The notes: generated from the letters alone by a model not told the origin. Shown: positions 32,676 to 42,487, counted from the stretch's first letter. The stretch is 64,000 bases of DNA from Selenomonadaceae bacterium UBA2897 (GCA_002350105.1 DEDT01000054.1:30475-94474); one strand, 5' to 3'. Numbers and translations: made by a program.

Positions 32676-34748
32676 TTAGAACGTACCACCCACGGTGAAG
32701 TGCACGCGGCCCCCTTGGTCGCCACGGCCATAATCGAGGCGCAGCGGACCGACCGGCGTGTTGAGCGAGATGCCGACACCGACGCTGCCATGGATCAGGT
32801 CTGCATCCGGCTGCCAATCATCCGACCATGCGCTGCCCCAATCCGTGAAGATCGCGCCCTGCACCTTCGAGACGATGGGGAAACGATACTCCGCCGTCGC
32901 GAGGAACATGCGCGTGCCGCGGAACTGCTCATCACGGTAGCCGCGCAGGCTGCTCTGGCCGCCGATGCGGAACCGGCTGTACTCCGAGATATGACCATGG
33001 CTGCCGCCGAGCTGGCCGCGCAGTGCGATGACCTGCGCATGACCGACCTTGAAGTAGCGCTGATCCTCGATATCGAATTTCTGATAGTCAAAATCACCGC
33101 CGAGGCCCGCGAACTCACCAGTGAGGCTCACGCGGCCGCCCGTCGTCGGGTTGTAGATATTGTCGCGGTTATCCGTCACATGCTCGAGGATCACGCTGCG
33201 CGTGAGGCCGAAGTTATCCTTGCGCCACTGCGCCCAGCGTGGACCACTACGACCAAGGATGTGAACATACCCCTCACTATCCGTATAGTACTCTCCCTCT
33301 TGTGTGCTGTAACGAGTACTCTCGTCACTTTCATCGAAGTTATCGTACTCATCCTTACGGTTGCGCAGCGTGACATAGTTCGTGGAATACTCGCTGACCG
33401 GACGGCCAAAGGTGACCTCGCCGCCGGAGTACTTGCGCATGAACTCCTCTTTGAGGTTACCATCCTCGTCGTAATCGCTGTACTCATAGGTACGATTGTA
33501 GATCTTCAGCGTACCGACAGTCTCCTTTGCATCGATGTACGGATGACGCCAGGAGAACGTATAGCCATGGGCATCGGAATCATCGCCACTGACCTCATAG
33601 CTGACACTCACCGCATCGCCCGTGCCGCGGAAGTTCGTGTCCGAGACGCTCAGCATGCCGATGACGCCATCCTCGCTGGAGTAACCGGCGCCGATACCGA
33701 AGGAGCCCGTGCGCTTCTCCTTGACGTCGATCTCCATGATGACGGCATTCGGGTTAACGCCAGGATTCATCTTGATATTGACGTCCTCGAAGAAACCGAG
33801 GTTATAGACGCGCTGCATGCTGCGGCGGGCCTTCGTCGAGTTGAACGGCTCACCGACCTTCTGTCGCATCTCGCGCAGGATGACATAGTCCTTCGTCTTC
33901 GTGTTGCCCTTGACCTTGAATCCTTCGAGCTTGCCCTCGTTGATCTTGATGGCGAGGTTGCCATCCTTGTCGATGTTCAGGTCCGTGATCTTCGCGAGGA
34001 TATAGCCATCCTTGCGGTAGAGTTTCTGAATGGCCTGCACGTTCTCATGCAGCGTGCGGCTGTTGAGAATCTCGCCCGGTTTCACCGTAATGAGCGGCTC
34101 GAGGTCTGCCGTCTTCTCCACGGTATTACCTTCGATCTTCACGCTCTTGAGCACGGGGTTCTCCAGCACGTGATACGTGAGCACGATGCCCTCTGGCACC
34201 TGCTCCACCGTCGGATAGAGATCATAGAAATAACCCGTGGCAAAGATGGCCTCGCGATCCTTCTGCAGGCCGCTCGTCGTAAACATATCGCCCGTATGCA
34301 TGGTCAGCGTTGACTTGGCCATCTTGGCCGTAAGTTCCGTCGTGCCATCAAACGTCGTATCGACGATGGTCTTGCCCTCGTACTGCTTCATGGCCTTGGT
34401 GATGATATCCTCGGCGGGACGGGACTTCACCCAGGCCTGCGTCCGCGCATCCTGCTGTCCCTCCGCCTGCTTCGTCACCTGGTCGGCAGCTGCGGACTGC
34501 GTGCCGGCGGCCGCCGGAGTCTCCCTGGCCTGCGCGTCAGCTGTGGACTGGGTGGCAGGCTGTGCATTGGCCGGCTGAGCTGCAGTCGGCTGGGCAGCAG
34601 CTGGTTTTGCATCAGTCGGCTGGGCAGTGGCCGGCTGGTCCGTCTGCGACGCCATCTGCTCAGCGGCATAGCTGAAGCCCGGCAGCGCGGCAAAGCCCAC
34701 AGCCAGCGCTACGGCACAGGTCAATTTTCTGTACTGTCTTCTATCCAA
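32676..34748 (-). CDS. bamA: Outer membrane protein assembly factor BamA
   Basis: A 690-residue Omp85 protein. A signal peptide ends near FSYAAEQ. A linker of A/P/Q/T-rich repeats (TAQPTDAKPAAAQPTAAQPA-like) covers about 30-90 and replaces the first POTRA domains. About three POTRA domains follow (LENPVLKSVKIEGNTVEKT; NLAIKINEGKLEGFKVKGNT), then the 16-strand barrel with GGSHGHISEYSRFRIGGQSSLRGYRDEQFRG (VRGF-like motif at LRGYRD) and the C-terminal FTVGGTF. I chose TTG 34748 because AGGAGG lies nine bases upstream; the first ATG would put the signal peptide after 16 odd residues. Confidence 0.93.
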   Translation of the reverse strand: MDRRQYRKLTCAVALAVGFAALPGFSYAAEQMASQTDQPATAQPTDAKPAAAQPTAAQPANAQPATQSTADAQARETPAAAGTQSAAADQVTKQAEGQQDARTQAWVKSRPAEDIITKAMKQYEGKTIVDTTFDGTTELTAKMAKSTLTMHTGDMFTTSGLQKDREAIFATGYFYDLYPTVEQVPEGIVLTYHVLENPVLKSVKIEGNTVEKTADLEPLITVKPGEILNSRTLHENVQAIQKLYRKDGYILAKITDLNIDKDGNLAIKINEGKLEGFKVKGNTKTKDYVILREMRQKVGEPFNSTKARRSMQRVYNLGFFEDVNIKMNPGVNPNAVIMEIDVKEKRTGSFGIGAGYSSEDGVIGMLSVSDTNFRGTGDAVSVSYEVSGDDSDAHGYTFSWRHPYIDAKETVGTLKIYNRTYEYSDYDEDGNLKEEFMRKYSGGEVTFGRPVSEYSTNYVTLRNRKDEYDNFDESDESTRYSTQEGEYYTDSEGYVHILGRSGPRWAQWRKDNFGLTRSVILEHVTDNRDNIYNPTTGGRVSLTGEFAGLGGDFDYQKFDIEDQRYFKVGHAQVIALRGQLGGSHGHISEYSRFRIGGQSSLRGYRDEQFRGTRMFLATAEYRFPIVSKVQGAIFTDWGSAWSDDWQPDADLIHGSVGVGISLNTPVGPLRLDYGRGDQGGRVHFTVGGTF

Positions 34749-34823
34749 GAGAACAAACCTCCTAAAAAAATCTGGGCACATGGCGCCAGTCAATCATCCT
34801 AAGAACAAAACAGTGCTTCCTAT

Positions 34824-34852
34824 ATCTTAGCGGGAATTGCACTTGATTGCAA
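34824..34852 (-). promoter_or_regulatory. Sigma-70 promoter of bamA
   Basis: The minus strand has TTGCAA, 17 bp, TAAGAT, about 75 bp before the TTG start of bamA. Confidence 0.7.
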
Positions 34853-34862
34853 GTGTTTCCCG
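34831..34862. promoter_or_regulatory. Nested dyad overlapping the bamA -35 box
   Basis: CACTTG-caat-CAAGTG lies inside outer arms CGGGAA/TTCCCG. It covers the -35 hexamer of the bamA promoter. It could be a regulator site; as it also follows the 34890 gene stop, a weak terminator without T-run is the alternative. Confidence 0.45.
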
Positions 34863-34889
34863 GAAAACGGCTGCTATACTATCCCCCTC

Positions 34890-35474
34890 TCAGGGCGCGC
34901 GCAGGCTCTGTCCTGCCGCCTGCATCAGACGCTGCTTCTGCGCATCAGGCGGCACAGTAGCCGGAGGCTGTGTCTGTGCCCTGGCCTGCTGCACGGCGGA
35001 CCGTCCTGTGGCCTGAGGGACGGTGGCAGGAGCTGGCTGTACAACCTGGGCCGGTGCCGGTACTGCCTCCTTCGAGGGCTCCGCGTCAGCCGTCATCGCT
35101 GCCGGGGATGGCTCCTCTGTCTCCATTGCAGTGGGCGCCTCATCATGGCCAGCAGGCTGCGGCACGGGTGCGGGCTGCACGCTGACGGCAGTGGTCTCGG
35201 CCGACTCCTGCCGGGGGGCAGAGGTATAGGCCTGCCACCCCCAGCAGCCAGCGGCGACGAGCAGCACGGCCACGGCAGGCGGCAGCAGGCACCGCAGCCA
35301 GCGCTGCAGGCGCCGGGTGTGCGGCCCCGCCTGCACCTGTGCCAATTCCGCCTTCGCCAGCATGACTTTCAGGTCGCTGCGCACATCATCCGCCTGCGCG
35401 AGGGAATCCTCCGCATCGCCCAGCCAGTCACGTGCCGCGCGGATATGTTCCTGTGACTTATGCCGCTTAGCCAT
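34890..35474 (-). CDS. Single-pass membrane protein with Pro/Ala-rich periplasmic tail
   Basis: A 194-residue protein not assigned to a family. About 60 charged helical residues (QEHIRAARDWLGDAEDSLAQ) precede one membrane helix (about 67-88), and the rest is low-complexity P/A/Q/T/E sequence facing the periplasm. This layout fits an anti-sigma factor or an envelope-spanning accessory protein, and a sigma factor gene lies just upstream. However, a strong terminator separates the two. ATG 35474 is preceded by AGGAGG; a GTG three codons upstream is possible. Confidence 0.7.
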   Translation of the reverse strand: MAKRHKSQEHIRAARDWLGDAEDSLAQADDVRSDLKVMLAKAELAQVQAGPHTRRLQRWLRCLLPPAVAVLLVAAGCWGWQAYTSAPRQESAETTAVSVQPAPVPQPAGHDEAPTAMETEEPSPAAMTADAEPSKEAVPAPAQVVQPAPATVPQATGRSAVQQARAQTQPPATVPPDAQKQRLMQAAGQSLRAP

Positions 35475-35561
35475 GCTGCTCACCTCCTGTCCCCAGCCCT
35501 GAAAAGAAATACACCCCTATATTCGCCACAGCCGGGATATTTATGACAGAGCAAAAACCGG

Positions 35562-35594
35562 CAAAAAAAGCAGTGAGCGCCAAACAGCGCTCAC
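35562..35594 (-). terminator. Intrinsic terminator after the sigma factor gene
   Basis: GTGAGCGC and GCGCTCAC form a perfect 8-bp stem with a six-base loop; on the minus strand it is followed by TGCTTTTTTT. It lies about 55 bp past the sigma factor stop. Confidence 0.9.
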
Positions 35595-35647
35595 TTACTC
35601 CAGAATAAGACCATATTCAGCCATTTTTCTCGATTTACTATAGTGGC

Positions 35648-36292
35648 CTACTGCCAATAGTGCATGAAATGCGACAACATGCCACGCACACGGCGGATAC
35701 CTGTTTTCTGCAGGCGGTAGATATGCGACGGCGTCACCTGCAGATCCTCCGCCACCTCGCGCGCATCCTCACTGCGCAGGTACATGCCCTCCAGCACGGC
35801 CTTTTCCCGGTCCGGCAGGCGGGAAAGTGCCTGCTTCACCCGGGAGGTCAGCTCATGCTGCTCAGCCTGCTCCGCCACGGGCAGTGCCGTATCGGGCAGC
35901 TGCTCCTTCCATGGCGCACCTTCATCATCCGCGAAAGCCCGCCGCTCCTCGAGGCAGGGCGCATCGACGTTCCCCTCGCGCCGCAGGAAATCCAGCATGC
36001 GCCCGCGGATGCGGTGCACGGCAAAGAGGCTGAACGCCACGCCTCGCCGATGGTCGTAGTGCTCCACGGCCTCGATGAGGCCGATCGTGCCTTCCTGCAC
36101 GATATCCATGATACCCTGATACTGCCGGAATGGCAGGGCCTGCTTGAAGACCAGCGGCTGATAGGACTCGATGAGCCGCCTCCGTGCCGCTTCATCCCCC
36201 TGCTCCTTATAGGCGAGCCAGAGAGACTTTTCTTCCCCGGGCGTCAGGAGCTTTACCCGGTTCAGTTCCGCCATATACTGCTCGAAGCGCAT
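35648..36292 (-). CDS. Small sigma-70 family sigma factor
   Basis: A 214-residue sigma factor with region 2 (IMDIVQEGTIGLIEAVEHYD, then GVAFSLFAVHRIRGRMLDFL) and region 4 (ALSRLPDREKAVLEGMYLRS, then EVAEDLQVTPSHIYRLQKTG as the helix-turn-helix). Region 3 is short, so it is near the FliA/SigF/SigB size class and larger than most ECF factors. It lies between a TamB-like gene and bamA, so it may control envelope genes; that is inference from position. ATG 36292 follows GGGAGGTG. A TATAAT hexamer at 36315-36320 (minus) is a possible -10 with a weak -35. Confidence 0.88.
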   Translation of the reverse strand: MRFEQYMAELNRVKLLTPGEEKSLWLAYKEQGDEAARRRLIESYQPLVFKQALPFRQYQGIMDIVQEGTIGLIEAVEHYDHRRGVAFSLFAVHRIRGRMLDFLRREGNVDAPCLEERRAFADDEGAPWKEQLPDTALPVAEQAEQHELTSRVKQALSRLPDREKAVLEGMYLRSEDAREVAEDLQVTPSHIYRLQKTGIRRVRGMLSHFMHYWQ

Positions 36293-36346
36293 GCTTTCAC
36301 CTCCCATCTACTATATTATACGATACGAAAAATCTTTCCTGTACTT

Positions 36347-39300
36347 TTAAAATCTGACCTTGACCTGTGCACCCACGATGGTCGCACTGTCCTGATTCTC
36401 CAGGGTGAAGCTGTAGCGGTCATCCATATCATATTGCAGGCCGTAGCGGCGGACATCGTCGCCGATACCCTGCGTGTATTTCAGCATCAGCTTATCGCCA
36501 ATGTACTTGCCCATCTCGACGTTGTAGACATTTTCATCATCATCCTGCCGGGAGCGGTCATGATTCTCGACGATAGAGCCGCTGCCGCGCGCAATCGTGA
36601 AGTCATCGAGCCAGAGCATCTTGCGCATGACGCCTTCGACCTCCGAGAGGAAACTCATCTGCAGACCGACGTTCAGGAGATCACCCGCATCGATCTGCTT
36701 GCCCGCCTTGTAGGCGTTGCGGAGCGTGAGCAGCTGAATGATTTCCGTCTGGCTCATCTCCGGGCTGGAGGTCAGGCTGATCTTCATCGCATCGAGCGGC
36801 CCATCCAGCGTGAGGAAGACCTTCGCCTGCGTGAGGCGCGTCTGCGCCGCAAAATGAATGCTGGGCAGGAAGGAATCCACCTGGTTGAAATAGGCCGCAC
36901 CCTCATCGATCTTGAACACGGTCTTGAGATAATTGACCGTACCGCCTCGCTTAACATCGAGCGTACCACTTGTCAGCGGATGCCGCGTCGTACCGCCGAA
37001 GTGCACCTGTCCCGTGAGGAACAAATCGTAGAGATACGGGCTATAGGCGTGTACTTTCCTGCCCACGTTGACCTGCATGTCCAGCAGGATATGGGGCAGA
37101 CTGCCTTCCGTGTCGGGAATCGTCGGCACGGAAATCTGGCAATCGTGGAAATCCACCTGCCCGCTGAGCTTCGGCATCCTGAACCCCCAGATCTCTCCCT
37201 CAGAGAGGTGCAGATCACCCGTGAGGGGCCCGCGGAAGAAGTCGCTCTGGATATCGAGCTGATCTGCCTGCAGATCGAGCTGATAATCGCTCAGCTTCAG
37301 GCCAGCGAGCGTTGCGTGACCGGTTCCCTTTACCAGACCGTCGCCCATTTTAGCAGAGACATCTTTTAACGTCATGGTATGACCATTAAAATCCGCCTGC
37401 AAGTGCAGATTCGTGAGTGGCTTCTCCAGTGCCTTGAGCTTCATCCCGCCATCGGGCACCGTGATAGAGCCATCGATGCGCGGGTTCGCTGCGGTGCCGC
37501 GAATCGTCAGGCTGCCCTGTGTCGCGCCCACGGCCCATTCAATGGACGGAGCGAAGACCGGCAGCAGCGAGAGATCCGCATGGTCAAGGGAGACGTTGAG
37601 CATGATCTGCTCCACGTCGTTGGCCTCATCCTGCGCCTGTGTCGCCTGCAGCGCGCGCAGGGGTACAACGCCCTCGGCACTGAATTGATAGGTCTGCTGA
37701 CCTACGGCCTTCTGCACATTGAGCGTATCGATATCGATCTGGCCATTCTTGAGATGCAGCACACTGCTCAGCGTGTCGAAGGTACTTCCCTTCACGCCGC
37801 CATCGCGTGCCCGCAGCGTTGCATCGACTGTTGGGTTGCGCAGCCAGCCGCCGAGCGCGGCCTCGACATCCGCCTGTCCCACGGCCTGTACAGACGCATC
37901 CGCGAGCCCGGCAAAGAGGCCAAGATCCATGTTCTGCGCCGAAAGTGTACCCTTGATGGCACCATCCAGCGGCGCGTTGCCCGCCTCGACCAGCGGCTCG
38001 TTGAAAGTCACCGTGCCCTGCAGGCCGAAAACTCCGACCTCTCCCTGCTGTCCCTGCAGCTTATCGACGTAGAGCACGTTGTCCAATAAATGGGCCGCAA
38101 GGGCCACATCATGCACGTCGCAGCCTGCGACGCTGCCCTTAGCCAGCTCGCCATGCAGCACGGCATGCGGGCTGTCCAGCGTACCGTCGAGGTCCAGGCC
38201 GGCTGACAGCCGCCCCTGCAGCTTATCGTTGCGATAATTGCAGATCGCCGCCAGTGCATTCACGTCGGCGTTCTGCACGACCACCGTGCCTTTGAGCGCA
38301 CGGCTTACGCGGTTAAAGCTCAGCTCCATATCATAGCTGCCGTCATTCTGCACAAAACCAAAACGATCGACGGACACCTGATCGTTCCGATACTGCACGT
38401 GGCCGTTGAGCTGATCGACCTGCTGCCCGTTGATGATGAGCGAAGGTGCATCGAGCACGCCGTAGAACTCCGGCGCAGCCAGCGTGCCCTTGATCTGGCC
38501 TTCGAAACGTCCATGACCGCTGACCGCATAAGGCAGCTTGTGCTGGAAGCGACTGAAGTCGAGATCCGAAGCGCGCACGACCATGTTGAGGTTGCGCTGC
38601 AGATCGATGGTGCCGTTGAGCACGGCATCGACCATGGGGCTGAACAGATGGAAATCCTGCAGACGCACAACGCCATTGTTGAGGAAATAATCGCCATCCA
38701 TACCGGAAAGCAGCACGCCTGCGTAACTGCCGCGATAGAAATGAATATAGCCCACGCCCTCGGGATTATCGAGCGTGCCCTTGAGCTGAATGACGTTGTC
38801 GACATTACCGGTGATGGGCTGGTCCGGCGCGATGAGGGACGCGATATCCTCCATGCGCGCGCCCTTGGTATCGATGCGCAGGTCGAGTTTCTTCCCGCCC
38901 GCGAAACCGACCGTGCCCTGCACGAACCAGGTCTGCTGGCCGTCCTTCTCCAGCATGAAGTCATCGACATGCACGCCGTCGAGGCTGCCACCCGCCGTGA
39001 TCTTCAGCGAGTCAAAGGGCTGCTTGAAGAAGGTACCATGCATCGCCGAGAACTTAAGCTCGACCTGCGGATTCGCGAGACTGCCCTGCACCGTACCCTG
39101 AAAATCGCCGAGGCCCGTGATCTCCGCCTGCGGCACAATCTGCTGCAGGAATTCATTCGCCAGCGTCAGATCCATATGGCCGCCGTAGAAGGCGAGGTCG
39201 AGCTCCTGCCCGGCACGAATCTGTCCTTCCAGGCCAAGGCTGCTGCGATGCGGCAGGTTAGCCGATAGATAGTCGATCGTGATGTCCTGCCCCTGCAGGC

Positions 39301-40768
39301 TGAAGGACGTCGAGACGTCCTCCAGCGGAATGCCGTGCAGCGAGCCGTCGCGCACACGGGCGCTGCCATAGGCCGTCATGTTGGCAAAATCCGTTCCCGT
39401 TCCAGAGAAGCCCACATCGGCCGTGGCTTTGCCCGTGACGGATTCCGCCGCCAGCGCGGGCACGAGCTGTGCCGCCTGCGCCACGTCGAGATCCTGAACC
39501 TTCAGATGGCCCGTATAGCTCTGATCTGTGAGCACAGCCTCGGCCTCGCCCGTCACCTGGCCGCCCAGGACCTGCAGCTGCAGATCCTGCACGTAGAGAT
39601 GCTGATCGAGCAGGCGCACTCTGGCAGAAGCATTCTGCAGTGCGATGCCCATGGCACTGCCGTTCGCCAGCTGCACCGTGCCTTCAACAACGGGATCTGC
39701 CACCGTACCCGTGAGGTGCGCATCAAAAGACGCGGCACCGCTCACGGGTACGTTCCTGAGCACCTGCGACGGGTCGAAAGAGTCCGACTGCGCATAGATA
39801 TCGAAACAGGGTGAGCCCGTATCGAGCGTCACCTTTCCATGCGCCGCCACCTGCTGGCCCGCGGCCTCCGCCGTGGCCTGCAGCAGCACATCGCGCTGGG
39901 TGAACTGCGCATGGCCCGTGATATGCTCCACCGGCGTATCCTTGACCTGAAGCGCGACATCCTCGAAGTCTGCCGTGCCCGTGAGCGAGAGCGGCGCACC
40001 CCGACGGTTCAGCACATGCGCCTCCAGCTGCGGCACCCTGCCGCCCTGAAGGACGACATCCTGCGGCACTGTGCCCTCGGGCAACAGGTCGAGCAGATAG
40101 AAGTAATTGGCAAGATCGACATCGCTGGTCCTGAGATTGACGATCTGTTTCGCCTTGCCCAGCGTGCCCGATGCCTCGACGTGGCTGTCGTGGTTCTTGC
40201 CCTGCACTTGCACCTTCAGCACGGGATAGGCCGAGAAATCCGCCTCGCCGGAAGCGTCGGTCAGCTTTTCCTCGATGCCCCTGGCCTGCAGCGTCAGCTG
40301 GCTGTCCGCAAAGGTCACGCGGCCGTGAAAGGTCGTCTCCCCTGAGCTCTCGCTCTGGAGATCCTCCACGTTCCAGCTGCCATCCTCGCGTTCGCGCAGT
40401 ACGGCATCCACGCCGGATAGCGTGACCTCCTCCACGGCCTCAGCCGGCTGGGCGAGCAGGTCTTTGGCCTGAAACACCGAAAGCAGGCGGAGCTTCACCT
40501 GCGCCTTTTGGGCGCGGGCAATGCAGTCCGCCTGCTTGTCATAGATTGCGATATTGTTTACGGCCAGTTCACGTGGCGAAATGACCTGAATCTCACCGAG
40601 CTCCACGGGTACCCCCAGCGCGTCGGAGGCCTTGGTCTCAGCCTTCGACGCTACCTGGGCCATGATGGCATCCGCATGGCTTTGCACATAGTACCACGCT
40701 CCGCCCGCCAGCAGCAGGCACAGCACACAGAGTCCCCCCAGAATATAAGCCAGCGTACGTTTCTTCAT
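36347..40768 (-). CDS. TamB/AsmA-like giant envelope protein (DUF490)
   Basis: A 1473-residue protein. One N-terminal membrane helix (about 7-28) anchors it in the inner membrane. The body is a long run of repeated beta-strand units (LDGTLDSPHAVLHGELAKGS-type, with many VxG/LxG turns), which in TamB form a hydrophobic groove across the periplasm. The C-terminal TamB domain contains GTLDVKRGGTVNYLKTVFKIDEG (in part: GGTVNYLKTVFKIDEG), SSPEMSQTEIIQLLTL and a last stretch that ends in VGAQVKVRF. TamB-type proteins move phospholipids to, or help build, the outer membrane. It lies between tolC and the sigma factor gene. No TamA-like partner is seen other than bamA. Confidence 0.88.
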   Translation of the reverse strand: MKKRTLAYILGGLCVLCLLLAGGAWYYVQSHADAIMAQVASKAETKASDALGVPVELGEIQVISPRELAVNNIAIYDKQADCIARAQKAQVKLRLLSVFQAKDLLAQPAEAVEEVTLSGVDAVLREREDGSWNVEDLQSESSGETTFHGRVTFADSQLTLQARGIEEKLTDASGEADFSAYPVLKVQVQGKNHDSHVEASGTLGKAKQIVNLRTSDVDLANYFYLLDLLPEGTVPQDVVLQGGRVPQLEAHVLNRRGAPLSLTGTADFEDVALQVKDTPVEHITGHAQFTQRDVLLQATAEAAGQQVAAHGKVTLDTGSPCFDIYAQSDSFDPSQVLRNVPVSGAASFDAHLTGTVADPVVEGTVQLANGSAMGIALQNASARVRLLDQHLYVQDLQLQVLGGQVTGEAEAVLTDQSYTGHLKVQDLDVAQAAQLVPALAAESVTGKATADVGFSGTGTDFANMTAYGSARVRDGSLHGIPLEDVSTSFSLQGQDITIDYLSANLPHRSSLGLEGQIRAGQELDLAFYGGHMDLTLANEFLQQIVPQAEITGLGDFQGTVQGSLANPQVELKFSAMHGTFFKQPFDSLKITAGGSLDGVHVDDFMLEKDGQQTWFVQGTVGFAGGKKLDLRIDTKGARMEDIASLIAPDQPITGNVDNVIQLKGTLDNPEGVGYIHFYRGSYAGVLLSGMDGDYFLNNGVVRLQDFHLFSPMVDAVLNGTIDLQRNLNMVVRASDLDFSRFQHKLPYAVSGHGRFEGQIKGTLAAPEFYGVLDAPSLIINGQQVDQLNGHVQYRNDQVSVDRFGFVQNDGSYDMELSFNRVSRALKGTVVVQNADVNALAAICNYRNDKLQGRLSAGLDLDGTLDSPHAVLHGELAKGSVAGCDVHDVALAAHLLDNVLYVDKLQGQQGEVGVFGLQGTVTFNEPLVEAGNAPLDGAIKGTLSAQNMDLGLFAGLADASVQAVGQADVEAALGGWLRNPTVDATLRARDGGVKGSTFDTLSSVLHLKNGQIDIDTLNVQKAVGQQTYQFSAEGVVPLRALQATQAQDEANDVEQIMLNVSLDHADLSLLPVFAPSIEWAVGATQGSLTIRGTAANPRIDGSITVPDGGMKLKALEKPLTNLHLQADFNGHTMTLKDVSAKMGDGLVKGTGHATLAGLKLSDYQLDLQADQLDIQSDFFRGPLTGDLHLSEGEIWGFRMPKLSGQVDFHDCQISVPTIPDTEGSLPHILLDMQVNVGRKVHAYSPYLYDLFLTGQVHFGGTTRHPLTSGTLDVKRGGTVNYLKTVFKIDEGAAYFNQVDSFLPSIHFAAQTRLTQAKVFLTLDGPLDAMKISLTSSPEMSQTEIIQLLTLRNAYKAGKQIDAGDLLNVGLQMSFLSEVEGVMRKMLWLDDFTIARGSGSIVENHDRSRQDDDENVYNVEMGKYIGDKLMLKYTQGIGDDVRRYGLQYDMDDRYSFTLENQDSATIVGAQVKVRF

Positions 40769-40858
40769 CCTGCCATCACGATCCCCAACGTCTCACCATG
40801 AGACTTGTTTATTTAGAGAAACACGGACAGACTCCCCTCAATCCGTCAGCATTCCTGT

Positions 40859-42487
40859 TTACTGTGCCATTTCTGCCGCCACGGCCTGCGCCGACTCCGG
40901 CTGCTCACTCTTGACCTTCACGGGCGCAGCTGCCGTTTTGCTGTCTGCCTTCACCGTCGGCTGCTGGCTCTCAGCTGCCTTATCCGCATGCTTAGCCTGC
41001 TTTTCTTTCCTGGCCTTTTTCGCAGCCTGCTTGCGCTCTTTCTGCTGCTTCACCTGCTTCTGTTCCTTTTCCTTTGGCAGCGTGAAGCGGGCATTCTCGT
41101 GCAGGCGGCCCGCCTCGCGCGCCTCCGGGGCAGATTTGCCCTCTTCCTGTGCCGCCATATACTTCGTCACATCGAGATCCACGGGGATGCCCATGGCCTT
41201 GTCGAGAGAGGCCTTGCTCGTATTGTAGTTATAGAGCGCCGTATAGTAGTTCGTGCGGGCCGACGTCAGTTTTTCCTCAGCGTCCATGACGTCGAGGTTC
41301 GTGCCCACGCCTGCGCTGTAGCGGACCTGGGCGATCTTGTAGTCTTCCTGCGCCCGCGTCACGGCGACTTCCGTCGTATGGATGTTCTTCTCGGCCGCCT
41401 GCAGATTCAGGAAGGCCGTGCGCACATCGAGCTCGATGCTCTCATCCATCTGTGCCGAGGCTTCCTTCGCCTTCTCTACACTGGCTTCCGCCGACCTGAC
41501 ATTGGCCTGCGTCACGCCGTTGTCGAAGATATCCCAGGCCGCGCTCACGCCCGCCGACCAGTTGTTGCTGCTGCTATGGTTCGCGCGGAACGGCTGCTCA
41601 CCGCCGATGTTGCGCGCGACAGCACCGTTGACGGTCGGCAGATAGCCGCCCTTCTGCGCCTTGACACCCTGCTCCGCCTGCTTCACGGCATAGACGGCCG
41701 CTGCGCCATCCGCGCGGTTCGCGAGGGCATAGCGCGTGCAATCGCTGAGCGTGAGATCATATTTCGTATATTTCAGCTGATCATGCAGGGAAAGCACCGT
41801 GCTCGTCGGCAGGCCGATGATGTTGTTCAGCGTGGAGATGGCGACATCGTAATTGTTCTGGGCCGTCACGAGCGCCTGCTGCGCGTTCGCGAGCTGCACC
41901 TGCGAGGCCAGCACATCGGACTTGGCCACCGTACCCGCACGGAACTGCGCGTTGACGTTATCGAGATGCGTCTGCAGCGTATTCACCGCATCCTGCTGTA
42001 CATCGATGAGGTTGCGTGCCTGCAGGATCTGGTAGTAGGCCGACGTCGCCTGCAGGCGCACGGCCTGCTTCGTATTCTCGAGTGCGAGATCCGCGCTGTT
42101 CAGCGCGAGTTTGCTGACCTCCACCTGCTGGCGCAGCGGCTCGTTATAGAGCGGCATCCCCACGGACAGCGTGTTGCCGTAGTTCCATTTATAGTTCTCA
42201 CCCGTCATCTTCGCCTGCTGATAGGCCTCACCGCCGATGCGGTTCGCCGTCGTGCTCCAGGAGAGCGTCGGGCCGAACTTGCGGCGGCTCTGGGAGATGG
42301 CCCAGTTCGCCACATCCACGTCCGCCAGCGACTCCTTGATCGTGCGGTTGTTCTCGAGTGCCATCTGCACGCTGTCGCTGAGACCGATCTCGACCGTATT
42401 GGCAGCCAGGGCAGTCTGTCCGACCGTCATCATGAGTCCCGACACCACGAGTGCCGTCAGTTTTTTATAAAAGCCATTTCTTTTCAA
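40859..42487 (-). CDS. TolC-family outer membrane efflux protein with basic C-terminal tail
   Basis: A 542-residue outer-membrane channel protein. The signal peptide is followed by two repeated TolC halves (about 30-240 and 245-440) with long helices (EKLTSARTNYYTALYNYNTS; GTVAKSDVLASQVQLANAQQ). After residue ~455 comes an extra tail of ~90 residues rich in K, A, Q and E (KQQKERKQAAKKARKEKQAK) that normal TolC lacks. The start is TTG 42487, with GAGGAGG at the right distance. It probably works with export pumps elsewhere; the next gene downstream is the TamB-like gene. Confidence 0.88.
   Translation of the reverse strand: MKRNGFYKKLTALVVSGLMMTVGQTALAANTVEIGLSDSVQMALENNRTIKESLADVDVANWAISQSRRKFGPTLSWSTTANRIGGEAYQQAKMTGENYKWNYGNTLSVGMPLYNEPLRQQVEVSKLALNSADLALENTKQAVRLQATSAYYQILQARNLIDVQQDAVNTLQTHLDNVNAQFRAGTVAKSDVLASQVQLANAQQALVTAQNNYDVAISTLNNIIGLPTSTVLSLHDQLKYTKYDLTLSDCTRYALANRADGAAAVYAVKQAEQGVKAQKGGYLPTVNGAVARNIGGEQPFRANHSSSNNWSAGVSAAWDIFDNGVTQANVRSAEASVEKAKEASAQMDESIELDVRTAFLNLQAAEKNIHTTEVAVTRAQEDYKIAQVRYSAGVGTNLDVMDAEEKLTSARTNYYTALYNYNTSKASLDKAMGIPVDLDVTKYMAAQEEGKSAPEAREAGRLHENARFTLPKEKEQKQVKQQKERKQAAKKARKEKQAKHADKAAESQQPTVKADSKTAAAPVKVKSEQPESAQAVAAEMAQ

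Noticed and set aside
31152..34313. A 1053-codon open frame on the plus strand opposite bamA and its neighbour
   Set aside because: It is a shadow of high-GC minus-strand genes: the sequence is rich in R, H, A and L without motifs, and the opposite strand encodes BamA with clear POTRA and barrel features.
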